A stretch of DNA of 64,000 nucleotides from Odiellus spinosus (GCA_963920705.1 OY987238.1:14564183-14628182), one strand, 5' to 3'. Counted from the stretch's first letter, positions 37,181 to 49,127 are shown. Program-made: numbers and translations. The notes: generated from the letters alone by a model not told the origin.

Positions 37181-37462
37181 TAAATTCAAACCCAGGAGGC
37201 AATATATTATGTTAATATTTCAAAACTGAATTAACAATGCTATCTAATATATAGGATACATTTATTTCTAAGTATTAAACGAACCATGAATATGTTCTTA
37301 TAGCTTAGTACTCTATTATCAATTGAAGGTGAAAAAAGCTTCAGGCATAGGGGAGAAAATAAATATACGTTTCTGTTGTTTTTCTAAATCCTCCCCTTCC
37401 ACTATAGTAATGGGCTTTTGTAGACGTAAAGTGATGCCGTCATCATTCTTTTCTATTTTGAT

Positions 37463-37800
37463 CAGGGTTGCCACAGTTTTTTCAGATTCAAATTCCCTGA
37501 CTTTTGCAGCTTTTTCCCTGACCTTTTCCAGCGATTTTCCCTGACCATTTCGGCTAATACTACACAATTTTTAAGCTTTTATTGTTTTATATAATCGCGT
37601 TCGCCAAACTTTGTTGCAGGCGTATCTTTGTTCTAATCTATACAACTGACACGCCGTCAGCTGAGAATCTTAACAGCGGATAATGATTGCAATTTCCTGG
37701 CTTCTTGAAAAATCTTTAAATTCCCTGACTTTTTATAATATCTTAAATTTCCCTGACTTTTTTGATTCATTTTCATATTCCCTGACCTGTGGCAACCCTG
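37463..37800. mobile_element. hAT-like MITE family E, copy 2 (compact form)
   Basis: CAGGGTTGCCACAG ... CTGTGGCAACCCTG, perfect 14-bp inverted ends. It carries single copies of both segments that are amplified elsewhere: CTGACCTTTTCCAGCGATTTTC (array in copy 1) and AAATTCCCTGACTTTTTTG with a TTCATTTTC neighbour (array in copy 4). It is therefore the best guide to the ancestral element. No clean 8-bp target duplication was seen. Confidence 0.85.
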
Positions 37801-38175
37801 AATTGTATTTGTAGGGTTAGTTTGGTTGCCTATGAAAGTGCGGACTGCTTTGGTGGTTGTACGAAACCATTTGGCTCCGACTTCCCGGGTCTGAGCGTTA
37901 CCTCTGTATTTCGACGTAATAGGCAAAGTGCCAGAGATTTAACTCCACACAGTCACCATGGTAACTATCTTTATATTCCTCTTAGACCGATAGAACATCT
38001 AGGACCTCCCCCGAAAACATTATATCAATTCAATGAGGCTAGGGGAATAACTTAAATATCTAATGTACATTCGAGGTGATACAACGTTTAAAAATATAGG
38101 AATTTGCAATTTATCAGGCGAAGAGGTTAGCGTTGATCCTGATACTAAACTTTAGCGTTTTGTCAATAAAATTAA

Positions 38176-38839
38176 AGGGAGAATTCAGCCTAAAAACTAT
38201 CGTTTAAATAGGCCTAGAAATAAATTTAAAACACCGTCAGCAAAATAGGCTTAGCTGGATTCATTGAAATATCCTAATATCAGAAGCCGATGAAACCCTC
38301 CTTTGAAGTCTATTACTCCCTGGTCTTGTCTACCCCTCTCTGTATGGGTTATTCTCAAAAGGCGCGTTTCGTACGCCTCCTAACGGTAGATATTTTCGGA
38401 GCCGGAGTTCGTCGAGCGAATATCTCTAGCAGCCTCGGAGTTCGTCCAAAAACGTCGTCGTTTGTGGAGAGAGAGAATTTCCAATTTTCCGTAGACAGGG
38501 GGGATGAAGTAGGACCCCTTCTAACTCGTAGAATTGGGAATTTTACCCATACAGATCGAGAGGAGCGCTATATGGAACATTGGAGTAGTAGACTTCAAAG
38601 GGGACTAGCAACCAATGACATTGATCACGATGGCACTCTTATACGGGGAATGCTGGATCTCCATGATCATTGGTCCTTAAACCCCAGGGGAGTTCAGCTG
38701 ATATCTCCATGAATCCAACTAAGCCTATTTTGGGGGTAAGTTTTAAATTTATTTCTAGTTTAATATTTGTTTGGATTAGGCCTATTTAAACGATAAGGAA
38801 TCGATAAAAAATCATTTGTTGTAAGGTTGCATTCTCCCT
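38176..38839. mobile_element. Family G element, copy 1, split by a family C insertion
   Basis: TTAA then AGGGAGAATTCAGCC at the left; GTTGCATTCTCCCT then TTAA at the right. Shared with copies at 56778 and 61386: AAATAGGCTTAGCTGGATTCA and its inverse, and AAATTTATTTCTAGTTTAATA. Family C copy 3 interrupts the middle at 38281. Confidence 0.7.
38281..38600. mobile_element. MITE family C, copy 3, right end lost
   Basis: Starts CAGAAGCCGATGAAACCC, opposite inner orientation to copies 1 and 2. It stops after GTAGACTTCAAAGG, about 18 bp short of a normal end, where family G sequence resumes. Either an imprecise insertion or a later deletion. Confidence 0.78.
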
Positions 38840-39237
38840 TTAAAAGCTGTATATTGTATTGAAAGTCATATAACATTGTGGGGGAGGTGTTTAGGGGTGT
38901 GTGGATGAAGTGAGAGGGCTGTAAATACGATTAGTAAAGGGTACTATAATTGGTAAATTGGTGGCTGTATCTTCGAGTCTTACGTATCGGGGTCAATCAG
39001 AAATCATTTAACGTTTATATCTCGATACAACGAGATAATTAAAGCCCACTTCAAACGATACGTGTTTGTTTTTTCAAGTCACATACGTAAACTCAGTTTT
39101 GGCCGGAACTAAATGTGGCTTTGATTTCTAAAGCTTCGAGTTGGTTCGGGAACAATTTGCTACCATAAAACAGAGGAGCTTACTTATGGCATGTTGTCGT
39201 CGACGTCATCAGCTACGTAATGGATTGTAAATTAAAC

Positions 39238-39518
39238 CAAGGAGGATCAGAGAAGGAGAGGAAATGTGGGGCTGCGTTGAGTTAGAGAGAGAAGAGCCAA
39301 CCTCCCACTCGGGTGGAAAGGGGGGATAGGAAATTCTCGAGGTAAACTGTTGTCACGTGGTCGCGAGCTAGCGCGTCTCATAAAGGATTCGTTTTACCCA
39401 CGCGACAACATTTTACCACGAAACGTCTCTACCCCCGTTCTCCCAGAGTGGGAGTTTAGGCCGACGCAGTACGAGCCGCGCCGTTCCCACATTTCCTCTC
39501 CTTCTCTGATCCTCCTTG
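39238..39518. mobile_element. MITE family D, copy 1, 7-bp target duplication
   Basis: 281 bp, CAAGGAGGATCAGAGAAGG ... CCTTCTCTGATCCTCCTTG. Inverted ends continue to about 32 bp (GAGAGGAAATGTGGG). Target duplication ATTAAAC at 39231-39237 and 39519-39525. Contains GTCACGTGGTCGC and inner inverted blocks. Confidence 0.92.
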
Positions 39519-39835
39519 ATTAAACCCACCGCTAAATTCGCTTAAGAAACTAAGGTTTCCAAGTTTTCAGGCTAAATTATTGAGAAGTTTTTGAATAACT
39601 CAAGTTTATCCACAACCCCTCTATAGTCAAACTATAGTCATACTGTGTGAAGGCGGCTTTGTATATACTTATAGTATTGCGAAAGATATTGGTCAAACCT
39701 TCGGTCAATATGACCAATATCTTCGCTCGAATACATGATTTATCGCAACGACGAAAACTGTCCACGAGTTGACCAAAACATATTTCAAAGAATGATTTAA
39801 AACTGATCTTTATACGGGTTGGTTGTTCGTTATAT

Positions 39836-40116
39836 CAAGGAGGATTAGACAAGGAGAGGAAATGTGGGGCTGCGTTGAGTTAGAGAGAGAAGAGCCAACC
39901 TCCCACTCGGGTGGAAAGGGGGGATAGGAAATTCTCGAGGTAAACTGTTGTCACGTGGTCGCTAGCTAGCGCGTCTCATAAAGGATTCGTTTTACCCACG
40001 TGACAACATTTTACCACGAAACGTCTCTACCCCCGTTCTCCCAGAGTGGGAGTTTAGGCCGACGCAGTAGGAACCGCGCCGTCCCCACATTTCTTCTCCT
40101 TGTCTAATCCTCCTTG
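39836..40116. mobile_element. MITE family D, copy 2, 7-bp target duplication
   Basis: 281 bp, the same length and orientation as copy 1 and almost identical to it, 598 bp away. Target duplication GTTATAT at 39829-39835 and 40117-40123. Different duplications show two separate insertions, not a tandem duplication. Confidence 0.92.
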
Positions 40117-40227
40117 GTTATATTTCCCCCAGAAAACGAAGATTTAAAGGGATAATGAAGACGAATAAAGTATTATACGTTTACTTGAAATTTATTTAAC
40201 CATTTTCTCGCAAAAAGGATTGCAAAT

Positions 40228-40351
40228 TCGCCTTAAAACCCAATTTTATTTTTACCATCGCTGCAATTTTGTTCTATGACATATGTATACATAGTTTGAA
40301 TCGTTTTTTAACAATCAACCCGAAAATATGACTCAATTTCCATTTGGAGCT
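40228..40351. mobile_element. Family B solo right arm
   Basis: GCAATTTTGTTCTATGACAT, AATCGTTTTTTAACAATCAA and CCCGAAAATATGACTCAATT blocks end at CATTTGGAGCTCGTT. It is the reverse complement of the arm at 36925. Confidence 0.65.
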
Positions 40352-40770
40352 CGTTAATAATTCGTTAGAGTCTTATTTTTAGATCATATAAATATTTGAC
40401 TTTAAAACGTTTGGGATAAAAGCGAGATTTATGCCAAATGCTAGCGCGTCTCTCGTTCGCGCCTATTATTCTTCAAAGACGGTGTTAATAAATGGTTAGC
40501 GCCGAGTTATATATAGTCATCTTAAAGACGAAGGCGTTGGGGACATTTCTGGGTGTCGAGGGCCTCTTTATTAAATTTCTTCCAGATCTACAGCTAGGAA
40601 CGTAGGCGAGAGTGATAAGGGGGTTTGTTTTTCGCCTCTCCAGAGGAAGATCACTCATATTAACAATAAATGAAAAGACCTCTACGCGCGGGGACCTACA
40701 TTACGTCTTGAATAAGAAGAGATATTTTTGGAGCATTCCATTGGGGTCCTTTTTTAAAAAAAACCTTCGT

Positions 40771-41790
40771 TCTACCAAAAGTCTGATAAGACTTCATACA
40801 AAAAGTCCTTAACTGGCGCCCGGTTCTTGCTTTGGCTATAGAAAACATGTAATTTACAGTGCAGACGACGCTAGTCTACAGCACCCAATGAGAACGAGAT
40901 AGCTAAATTCAAAACTAGCCAATAGCTAGGCGAGTTATACGGAAGTCCTGAAAATAGTACGAAGGGAGGTTTCTTTATTTATTTATTAGGGGGGACAACG
41001 TACAAGGGGCCTTGAAGGCCCTTAGTGCACGGGAAGGGCAGGATAGTAAAACATTGACAAGTTTCGGGGAATGGAGGTTTCTTAAATGTAAACAAACGTT
41101 TAAAAAGGATTAATTGCGATTTAAAAGTTTAAATAGTACGAAGTGAGGTTTCTTAAATTTAAACAAACGATTAAAACTCGGGCGTTACATCTTTAAACGA
41201 TTTTTTAAATCAAGATGTTTCCTTAAACATTTCTTAGCATCAGGAAAATAATTGATATTTCAAAGTTTTTATTCAAACCCAATTCAATAGTTCAAAAAAC
41301 TTATTACATTTCATTTAAAATTAGTTTAAAAGTAAAATAGGTTTACTTACAAAGTTTTGGGAGTCATAGTGGTGAGAATACCAAAACAATGCAGCAGACG
41401 AACATAGTGAAACAACCAACAGCGATTCATGTGGTTAAATCAGGCCAATAATGGTTTAATAATTAATATTGCTAATTAATTCTTGACTTAAAAACTTTCT
41501 ATCGGAAAAATTGCTTTGAATTTCATTTCTTATTTGTTACCATGACTTTAAAAGTGGTAAAAGATGTCTTATATGTAAAAACCGGGGGAACTACTTTTTG
41601 CAACGCGTAGCCACTAATTTCATTAGATGTTTGGTGAAGTGGCGCAAAAGTCACGTGATTTTAGGTGCCGCTTTACAGAGATATCTGCCTACGCGTAGAA
41701 AGGGGAAAGCACTGAAAACAACACGTTTCAGGCCCCTGCGCCAGTTAAGGACTTTTTGTATGAAGTCTTATCAGACTTTTGGTTCTACTA
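40771..41790. repeat. About 1-kb segment with 49-bp inverted repeats
   Basis: The left arm, 40771-40819, reads ACCAAAAGTCTGATAAGACT, TCATACAAAAAGTCCTTAAC, TGGCGC. The right arm, 41738-41786, is its near-perfect reverse complement. The interior has two GTACGAAG(G/T)GAGGTTTCTT repeats and no ORF. It could be an unclassified element, or two small elements in opposite orientation. Confidence 0.65.
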
Positions 41791-41848
41791 GAAAGAATTA
41801 ATGAAAGAATGCCCGGGGAATGTCATTAAAATGGTACAAAATCCTAGG

Positions 41849-42238
41849 TAGGGTTGCCACAGTTTTTTCAGATTGAAATTCCCTGACTTTTCCAGGTTTT
41901 TCCCTGACCTTTTCCAACGATTTTTCCTGACCGTTTCGGCTAATAGTCCTGGTCGATTTCCAAAACCGGAAGTCTAGAGAACCTCGCGGAAATTTTGGCG
42001 GGGAAAACTTTTTGTCACGTGATCGTCCGCCATCTTTTTGTAGTGTGAAAATAGCTACAGACTAACCAACGCCTCCTATTCTTTATCATATAGGAAGCGT
42101 TGGACTAACAACTTGAATTTGGTTTGTGGGAAATAAAATTAGAAATAGTCTGGCAACCTGTTACTACAAAAAGATGGCGGCGCGACTATGAGACAAGGGC
42201 CCATTTCCGGCAAATCGACCAGGACTATACTACACAAT
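41849..42238. mobile_element. Family E, copy 3, split by family F and right-truncated
   Basis: TAGGGTTGCCACAG at the left, then the CTGACC...CCGTTTCGGCTAATA block. After the family F insert it resumes with CTACACAATTT and is lost soon after. The uninterrupted CTAATACTACACAATTT in the other copies shows where the insertion happened. Confidence 0.8.
41946..42225. mobile_element. MITE family F, TA-flanked, nested in family E
   Basis: 280 bp, GTCCTGGTCGATTTCC ... GGCAAATCGACCAGGAC, flanked by TA on both sides, as expected for Tc1/mariner-type integration. The interior holds GTCACGTGATCG, ATGGCGGCG and an imperfect hairpin (CCAACGCCTCC...GGAAGCGTTGG). Single copy here. Confidence 0.8.
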
Positions 42239-45200
42239 TTCATTTTTAGCTCCAAGTTTCCCTTTAAATATATGTCCATTTTTGTTGACGTATCAGTGGA
42301 TTAATATATAATATCTTAAATTTAATTCCCTAATTGGCTAACTAATTACTAATCAAGATAAGTGACATGAATATAGAAAATATTTGGACAGTATATTCTG
42401 TTATCATTGAGTTAATAATAATAATAATAATACAATAATAGAATTGCAATGAGATAATGGAAGCTACTAGCCATACAACTTTCCCTTAAGGCTGCTTCAG
42501 AGTATAAAGTTTAGGAATTTCTCCGATAGAGGCGCAAAATTGCAATAGTGTTTTTTTTTTTTTTTAAAGTTTTTGCCTTTTCGAAACTTGGACTGCAGCA
42601 CTTTTTTCGTTAACATGGTTTGGATAGGAATTAGTATCGTAAAACTTTAACGTCTTATACCCCTCAAAGGAAACTACTCTTTCCCCAAGGGGTTTCTTTT
42701 TTCTTGAAGCAAAGGACATCGGGAATTCGGGATTCGACTGCAACAAAGTTTTTTAGAGGGGAATATATTGAAAGACCTATTACCCAGCCCCGTAATTAGT
42801 AACAATGGACGCTGGGACGGCGGGATATATTCTAAACCACGGGACCAGCCTCGGTCTCTATCCCTTCCCGTCACTTCACGACATATTTGAGTCTCCCTTC
42901 CCCTACGACCCCCCAGGTCAGGGTGGAATAGGAAAGAAATTTATGACTAAAGTGTTCTTGCAAAACCAACTAACGCAGTCGGAATCAGGTTAAACTTTCA
43001 TCACGTACAAAAGGAATTATTTCTTATCTCTTTTAAAGTAAAGAGTACAGGAAACAGAAATCGTAGTAATGAACGAGTTGTAATTTCAAACTGATCTCCG
43101 ATTGCTGTTGAAAATTGAAATGTTACATTTCCTCAAATTTTAAAAATTCTACAAATTAAAGAGGGAGCACTTGAAAATCTTAAAAAAATCCTATAAATAT
43201 TGCGTTTAAATCTTTCCTATTTCTATATGATAATCGCGATGACAGTTTTATTTGAGGACTTAAAATTTTGTCGCGTCTGGCACACCTTTGAGGATCAATT
43301 AAATATTTGGTCATCGCCTCAAAATTCATGACTTTTCTCCAAAAATTGGATTTTACTTTCGAGATTTATTAAAATTTGAAGACGTCATAGCCTGAGGACA
43401 ATGATTTTGCTCGTTATACAACGTGATACTCTCATATTTAAGATTCACTGACCTATTTATGTATGTAAAACAACGTTTTGAGGAAATATAGAGAAAAGGT
43501 TTCTTTGCTATTTACCACCAATGCAATCTGTAAGTAGGTAAATATACTTTCGAGAAAACAATTACCTGGAAATTATAAAGCCCTGGCTTTCGCTCAAATT
43601 ATCTAATAGTCTTTAAAATATTATGGCAAACAATATATATTTGAGAAAAAAAAACTTCAAATTAAATTCGGTGTTTTTTAATAGGAGTTTCTTTAGCATT
43701 TGAGCGCGTTTGCTCCGACTATTCATAACAGTTCTTTTTTCCAAATCATTTTTTTTTTATTTTGCAAACAAAACAAAACGTAAAATTATTTCACAGGCCA
43801 TCTTTGCATCCGATCTATCGCCAATAATGAATCTCTAAATGCATTATGATTCTGTTAGCTTGTTTCTTCGAAAAAAAAGCGGGTTCGCAAGGCATCAGAA
43901 ATCTGTCTTGTGGCGCATTCACGCCAGCATAAATCTCCAGCTTCCCGCTTCTTTGCGAACGCGGCTTTAGTAATAATACTAAAGTTTAAGTTATTCTTAA
44001 AATTCATGACGCTTTTGTACTATCTTGACTTCCCAGCCTTCTGCGCTTATTCCCGGGTTAGAGTAACGCCTCTAATTAACCGTTAAGCAAATTCAGCCTG
44101 GTGATCCGAACACGTGCTATTTTAGGGCCCATAAGATAAGGAAGCGGCATTTCATACTTTGAAATACGCCGCATTATAGGGTTTCCTTGTGTCGCTTGTC
44201 AATATATTTTTATTTATGGGCTCTATTCTTTGCTTTCGGTGCTCATTTCTGTGAGTCATCCCCCTGAAATGGCAACTACTTATTGAGCGCCATCAGCGGG
44301 AAAAAACCGAACCATCTAACCAAAATAGACAGAATTCAAAGCATGTAAATGTACGGGGGAAAATCTAAAATGGAGTTAATTTCTCAGAATATTTATCAAA
44401 AAAATACAGAATAATTTTCAAAACAAGCGGAAAAACGTGCTTTACACTGTAAACTATTTTATAAAGACGTGTGATAAAAACTCCAGCTCCACACTTCAAA
44501 ATAGGAAACCGCAGTTTTTCGGAAAATGAATTAAATCTCAATATGTATTTAATGGAAACGCGGATTAAGTTTTTACATAGATCTTTGGATGGCCTAGCTT
44601 ATGCTGAAAATTTAGACACTAAAGATTTAGATAAATTCCCATTCTGGAAGAAATGCAACTCCCGCGACTTCGACCCCACCAGCCGTAATATTGTAATTTT
44701 TAATGTAAAATTAACCAGCACTTTATTAAACTAGGAACATAAAAAATATATCAAATTATTGACAGAAACTAGTCGTTCTTTGATAAATAATTTCATGTGT
44801 CTGTATAATCTCCTTCGATTCCTAAATGGGCTTTCAAATGTTAGTTAAAAACCAATTTTTCGGAATTTTTCTCTGAAGGGGCCTTAATTTCGAACCACTA
44901 TAGGCCTATATACACACCGTATACAGGGTGTGCTCCAAAATCTTGGTAGTACCGACCTACATTGGGTTCTATGGGTCATTTTAAAACGAAAATGTTCTAT
45001 GACGTTTTCTCGTACAGAGTTACGAAATGAATCATGTACGGATGACCCCTAAACACTCGAAATTAATGTTACTTTCGATGGAAAAACTAATTAATTGGAT
45101 TTAGGCGAATTAGTTTAATAATTTAATGAAAAATAAAACACTTATAAGAATTCGAAATTTTGGAGGTCATACGATATTACGAGAGCGGAGTAGACTGCGC

Positions 45201-45809
45201 GAGCCTCTCCCCATTCTTCATTTTGAACTCTGACCTTTAAAAAGTGGGCTCCCGATTTTCCCAGTCCGTCTCTTCCGCCCTGGCAATCGCCAATCGATAT
45301 TATGCAAGACCGACGCGTTGTAGAGGCAGCCCGTATTCCCCCAATTTTACCGGAATGCTTTTACGTTAGCCAATATGTATGGCTGTAAAGAATCGTACGA
45401 TTGTATTTATTGAGCGCTTAATAGTTAATTACCTTAATTATATTTTAAAGTTTTTCGATTAAAATAGAACAAATTGCTAAAATAAGTCATATGTTAAATC
45501 GTCTTACGAATCTAATTTTCAATTTAGTTAATGACGTGTTAATATAATTTTTAATGTCCGAGTAATTTTGCCGTATCAATGCAAACTCAAAAGGTTAAGA
45601 GTATCACGAAAAACACTTTTTCAGACGATTGCAGAGTGAAATAAGAATTTTGATTGTGTAAAATTCAAATAACTTTGTTAATACCGTTAAAATTTAACCG
45701 CGAGACGTTTAATTACAGAGTTAATTTACTAATTTTCAAAATTATGCTAATTTTAGAACTCTATAACTAATTTAAAGCTCAAATTTCGGTTGACCTGTGG
45801 GTCAGGGTA
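42239..45809. other. Intergenic stretch; one weak candidate exon
   Basis: Mostly AT-rich with an (AAT)n microsatellite at about 42414-42434. An imperfect hairpin at 43878-43975 pairs AAGCGGG(TT)CGCAA with TTGCGAACGCGGC. A CAGGGTGTGCTCCAAAATC start at about 44935 looks like the edge of a dispersed repeat, but I could not find its other end. Confidence 0.4.
44511..44690 (+). other. Weak candidate exon, unrecognised
   Basis: An open frame with protein-like composition (NRSFSENELNLNMYLMETR, then LDTKDLDKFPFWKKCNSRDF). An AG lies just upstream (44503) and a GTAATT just past AGCCGTAATATT, so it could be an exon of about 60 codons. I do not recognise the protein and saw no partner exon. Chance is a real alternative. 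Confidence 0.15.
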
Positions 45810-46312
45810 CAGGGTTGCCACAGTTTCTTCAGATTCAAATTCCCTGACTTTTTTGGTTCATTTTCAAATTCCCTGATCTTTTACCTGATAGTTTGGTTCA
45901 TTTTCAAATTCCCCGACCTTTCCCTGATAGTTTTGGTTCATTTTCAAATTCCCTGACCTTTTACCTGGTTTTTTTGGTTCATTTTCAAATTCCCTGACTT
46001 TTTTGGCTCATTTTAAAATTCCCTGACCTTTTACCTGATTTTTTTGGTTCATTTTCAAATTCCCTGACTTTTTTGGCTCATTTTAAAATTCCCTGACCTT
46101 TTACCTGATTTTTTTGGTTCATTTTCAAATTCCCTGACCTTTCCCTGATAGTTTTGGTTCATTTTCAAATTCCCTGACCTTTCCCTGATAGTTTTGGTTC
46201 ATTTTCAAATTCGCTGACTTTTCCCTGATAGTTTTGGTTCATTTTCAAATTCCCTGACTTTTTTGGCTCATTTTAAAATTCCCTGACTTTTCCCTGACCT
46301 GTGGCAACCGTG
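45810..46312. mobile_element. hAT-like MITE family E, copy 4, with a different internal array
   Basis: CAGGGTTGCCACAG at the left and CTGTGGCAACCGTG at the right. Between them are about 13 copies of a 28- to 40-bp unit built from TTTTGGTTCATTTTCAAATT and CCCTGACCTTT(A/C)CCTGAT. This segment occurs once near the right end of copy 2. The 23-bp segment amplified in copy 1 is absent here, as is the middle of the element. Confidence 0.82.
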
Positions 46313-46790
46313 GCGGAAAAAGTTGCTGAAATTGGTTGACGAATTACAGCTTATCATTAACGATAGGCAAACTCAAAATCATTTTTGCTAATCACTGATA
46401 AAACTATAAATCAAAATTAGGGGGTACTAATATATAAATTTTTATATATCGCCCATCCCTATTGAACCCTATACGCGAGTAAAAAAAATTGAGTCTTGCC
46501 GGAAAGCATCCGACTGTCGCCTCCATAGATCTCGTGGCCTTTTTGGATAGGGGCCAAATCGGCCCTGTTCACAGCTCGAGTGTCTCTCAAATCTAGATCA
46601 AAAAGGAGTCCCACCTTCACCCTGCCACCAGTCCGACACTTTCAGGCGCCCAGATTAAGTTGAAAGTCAGTTTAGTTTTAGGAGTATGAGTAAGCTATTT
46701 ATCCTAGCTTCACGAAAAACTCAAAATCAAGTAAGTAGTGACGTTTAACACGTGATTGAAACGTCACGAGTCTACTCCCATCTGGGTGGA

Positions 46791-46818
46791 GTCTGGGAGC
46801 TATAAAACGCTCCCAGAC
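46791..46818. promoter_or_regulatory. Hairpin with TATAAAA in the loop
   Basis: GTCTGGGAGC, TATAAAAC, GCTCCCAGAC: a perfect 10-bp stem with an 8-nt loop containing a canonical TATA sequence. Nearby are an ACACGTGA site and an ACGTCACG half-CRE. No gene is recognised downstream. A promoter role is a guess. Confidence 0.35.
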
Positions 46819-47042
46819 GGAGCTGGACAAAATCAGGAATCGTACAACTTCGCGAAACCAATTTCATTGAAATTTCCAAGTTTTTCGACAAATATTTCCC
46901 TCAAATTTGAGAACTTTTATTAATAAAATGGAGTAATAACATTGGGGCACCCTGGAGTGGTTTTTTAGTACGAGCTTACGGTTCATTTCGGAATCTACAG
47001 TCGAGAGACCATCCAGCAGCGGGTTTAAAGGGATAAGAGTAA

Positions 47043-47158
47043 GGGAATGACGTCACGTATGGGCGTCCACCATTGGTCCGAGCCCGGACGGAGTTCGGGT
47101 GACGTAAAAGACAACGTCAAAGGACTTAGGAGAAGGGTTGTTTCGTGACGTCATTCCC
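47043..47158. mobile_element. Short MITE with CRE consensus in both ends
   Basis: GGGAATGACGTCACG at the left and its exact complement at the right make a 15-bp perfect inverted repeat around 86 bp. Each end carries TGACGTCA, the full cAMP-response element. The interior has an ATTGG and a second imperfect inverted repeat (GTCCGAGCCCGGACGGAGTTCGGGTGAC). No clear target duplication. Confidence 0.7.
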
Positions 47159-47639
47159 GGGACCTCCGAGATCGTGAAGAACAAAAATTTCGGTTTCGAT
47201 TAAAAAGGCTAGAAGAATTTTTTCCTCTTTCTTCGCCAAGAATTTAAAAGATTACTAGGTTTGAGCATCATCATATATTTCCGAGTTTAAACCAGAACCA
47301 TTTTCCACGTTTTAAAGTGATTGTATCACCAAAAAGATTTATATATTTACTTGTATAAAAATAAAATTATTCCTAGTTTAATATTTTACTGTTAGATTAG
47401 GCCTATTTAAACTGCATTCACCCTTTAAATGTCTTTACATTTAAAAAATCCGCGTCAGCTTCCCTTTAAAAGTGCCTATAATGTGAATGTATACCAAGGC
47501 TTATGTATTAGGATAAACACGTTCGTGTTTATCCCTTTATCTAAACTCGAATTTCATCAGAAAATGTAATGTCTTTTCCAATGGACCCGCGGCGCTTGAT
47601 AACTGAAATCGTCGTCGTCGTCGTTTCCCTCTTCCCACC

Positions 47640-48165
47640 GTCCACTGAATTCGAATTAATACAGACAAAGGTACTTTTGAAAAAATTTGATAAGACTTCG
47701 ATCAGGTACAAGAGTATCTCTAGTTAAACGCGGATTTCAATAATGAAATGTTGATAAAGTATATGAAGTAATAGAAAGTAAGGTGCCTGAATGGGTTACA
47801 AAAGGGTGAAATCTTAAGCTTAGCCGAGCTTTACTAATTGCTTCAAAATGATAAACAAAAATTTTATTTCTTAAACAGTAGAATGATAAGGAATATCCAT
47901 CGAATTCGAGTTAATAGAAAGTAAGGTGCCTGAATGGGTTACAAAAGGGTGAAATCATAAGCTTAGCCGAGCTTTATTAATTGCTTCAAAATGGTAAACA
48001 AAATTTTATTTCTTAAACAGTAGAATGATAATGAATATCCATCGAATTCGAGTTAATAGAGAGACAGATGCCTGTATGGGTGACGAAAAGGGTAAAACAT
48101 ATAACTAGCCGAGCTTTATTAATTGGCTTTAAATTGATAAACAAAAATTGATTTTATTAAACAGT
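47640..48165. repeat. Tandem repeat, about 142 bp x 2.7
   Basis: Units begin near 47778, 47921 and 48061, each with AAGGTGCCTGAATGGGTTAC-like sequence, TTAGCCGAGCTTTA, a TTAAACAGTAGAATGATAA block and TCGAATTCGAGTTAATAGA. A diverged start of the unit is at about 47645. Identity falls in the third unit. No ORF. Confidence 0.78.
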
Positions 48166-48657
48166 TGATAAGTTTTTTTTAATGGCATTTTTTATCGTTA
48201 ACGGAAAATTGCATTTATTGGGTTCTTTTACTAGGGTAGCCCTCTTCAGCCGTCTAATTTTGACTATTACGTCATATCACGAGTATCCCATTATATTCAC
48301 CCTAATTCACCGTAATTAAAAAGTTGGCATGATTTTCTTATCATTTGATTTTTTAACTTTAATAATATATCTCTTCTCGGCCTATATAAACGAGATTTGC
48401 AGATTCAGTACTCACAGATGCACTGTACCAACGCGTGGTTTACGCTAGGGTTTAAAATGTAATATTTCAACTTTTTAAATACCCCATCTCATTAGTTAGC
48501 TTATTATAACTAATATACTCCTAATATAGTTTTCATGGAATTAACGCAAGAGAGAGAGAAAAGGCTCGAAGGTGTGTATTTCGAGAAACTTTACGTATAT
48601 TTGAAATGCCGTAGGAATGATTGCAACGCAAAGGCAAGAATGAGTGGAGAGGCAAAT

Positions 48658-48705
48658 CAGGCCATTCATCTAGTGGAAGGTCACGAGCACTAGATGAATG
48701 GCCTG
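48658..48705. ncRNA. Perfect 18-bp hairpin (structure only)
   Basis: CAGGCCATTCATCTAGTG, 12-nt loop, then its exact reverse complement. The stem is perfect and not AT-only. The flank at 48707-48820 (AAAGGCGAGCAGAAG ... GCTAATGAACG) is repeated at 48905-48995 without the hairpin. This may be a short foldback or a small-RNA precursor; only the structure is seen. Confidence 0.35.
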
Positions 48706-48706
48706 T

Positions 48707-48995
48707 GTGTAAAAGGCGAGCAGAAGAGGAACGGGCTGCATCTTTATATGATATTTATACAGAAGAAAAGCAGCGGTAAATATTACATAGAAAAGCTAAT
48801 GAACGTTATAGATGGACATGTGTACAATTTGTCTTACTAGGTAAAAAGATCAGCTATGTAGACCATGTAATCACATTGGAACGTGTGAAAATTGTTTAAA
48901 TCTGCGTGTAAAAGGCGAGCAGAAGTGGAACGGGCAGAAGAAAAGCAGCGGTAAATATTACATAGAAAAGCTAATGAACGATATAGATGGACATT
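48707..48995. repeat. Direct duplication of an approximately 90- to 110-bp segment
   Basis: GTGTAAAAGGCGAGCAGAAG, AGAAGAAAAGCAGCGGTAAA, TATTACATAGAAAAGCTAAT and a TATAGATGGACAT block occur in the same order at 48707-48815 and 48905-48992. The second copy lacks a short internal piece. The second copy is followed by a T16 run. Confidence 0.75.
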
Positions 48996-49127
48996 AATTT
49001 TTTTTTTTTTTTTCAGGTACTTGAGTTAGACTTCATATCCTGCCAAGTGCTCGATTACGCATGAAATTTATAGTTTAACGTTCTCAATCTCTTTATTTTT
49101 TAAAATACTTGAGTTTTGCGACTAGGA

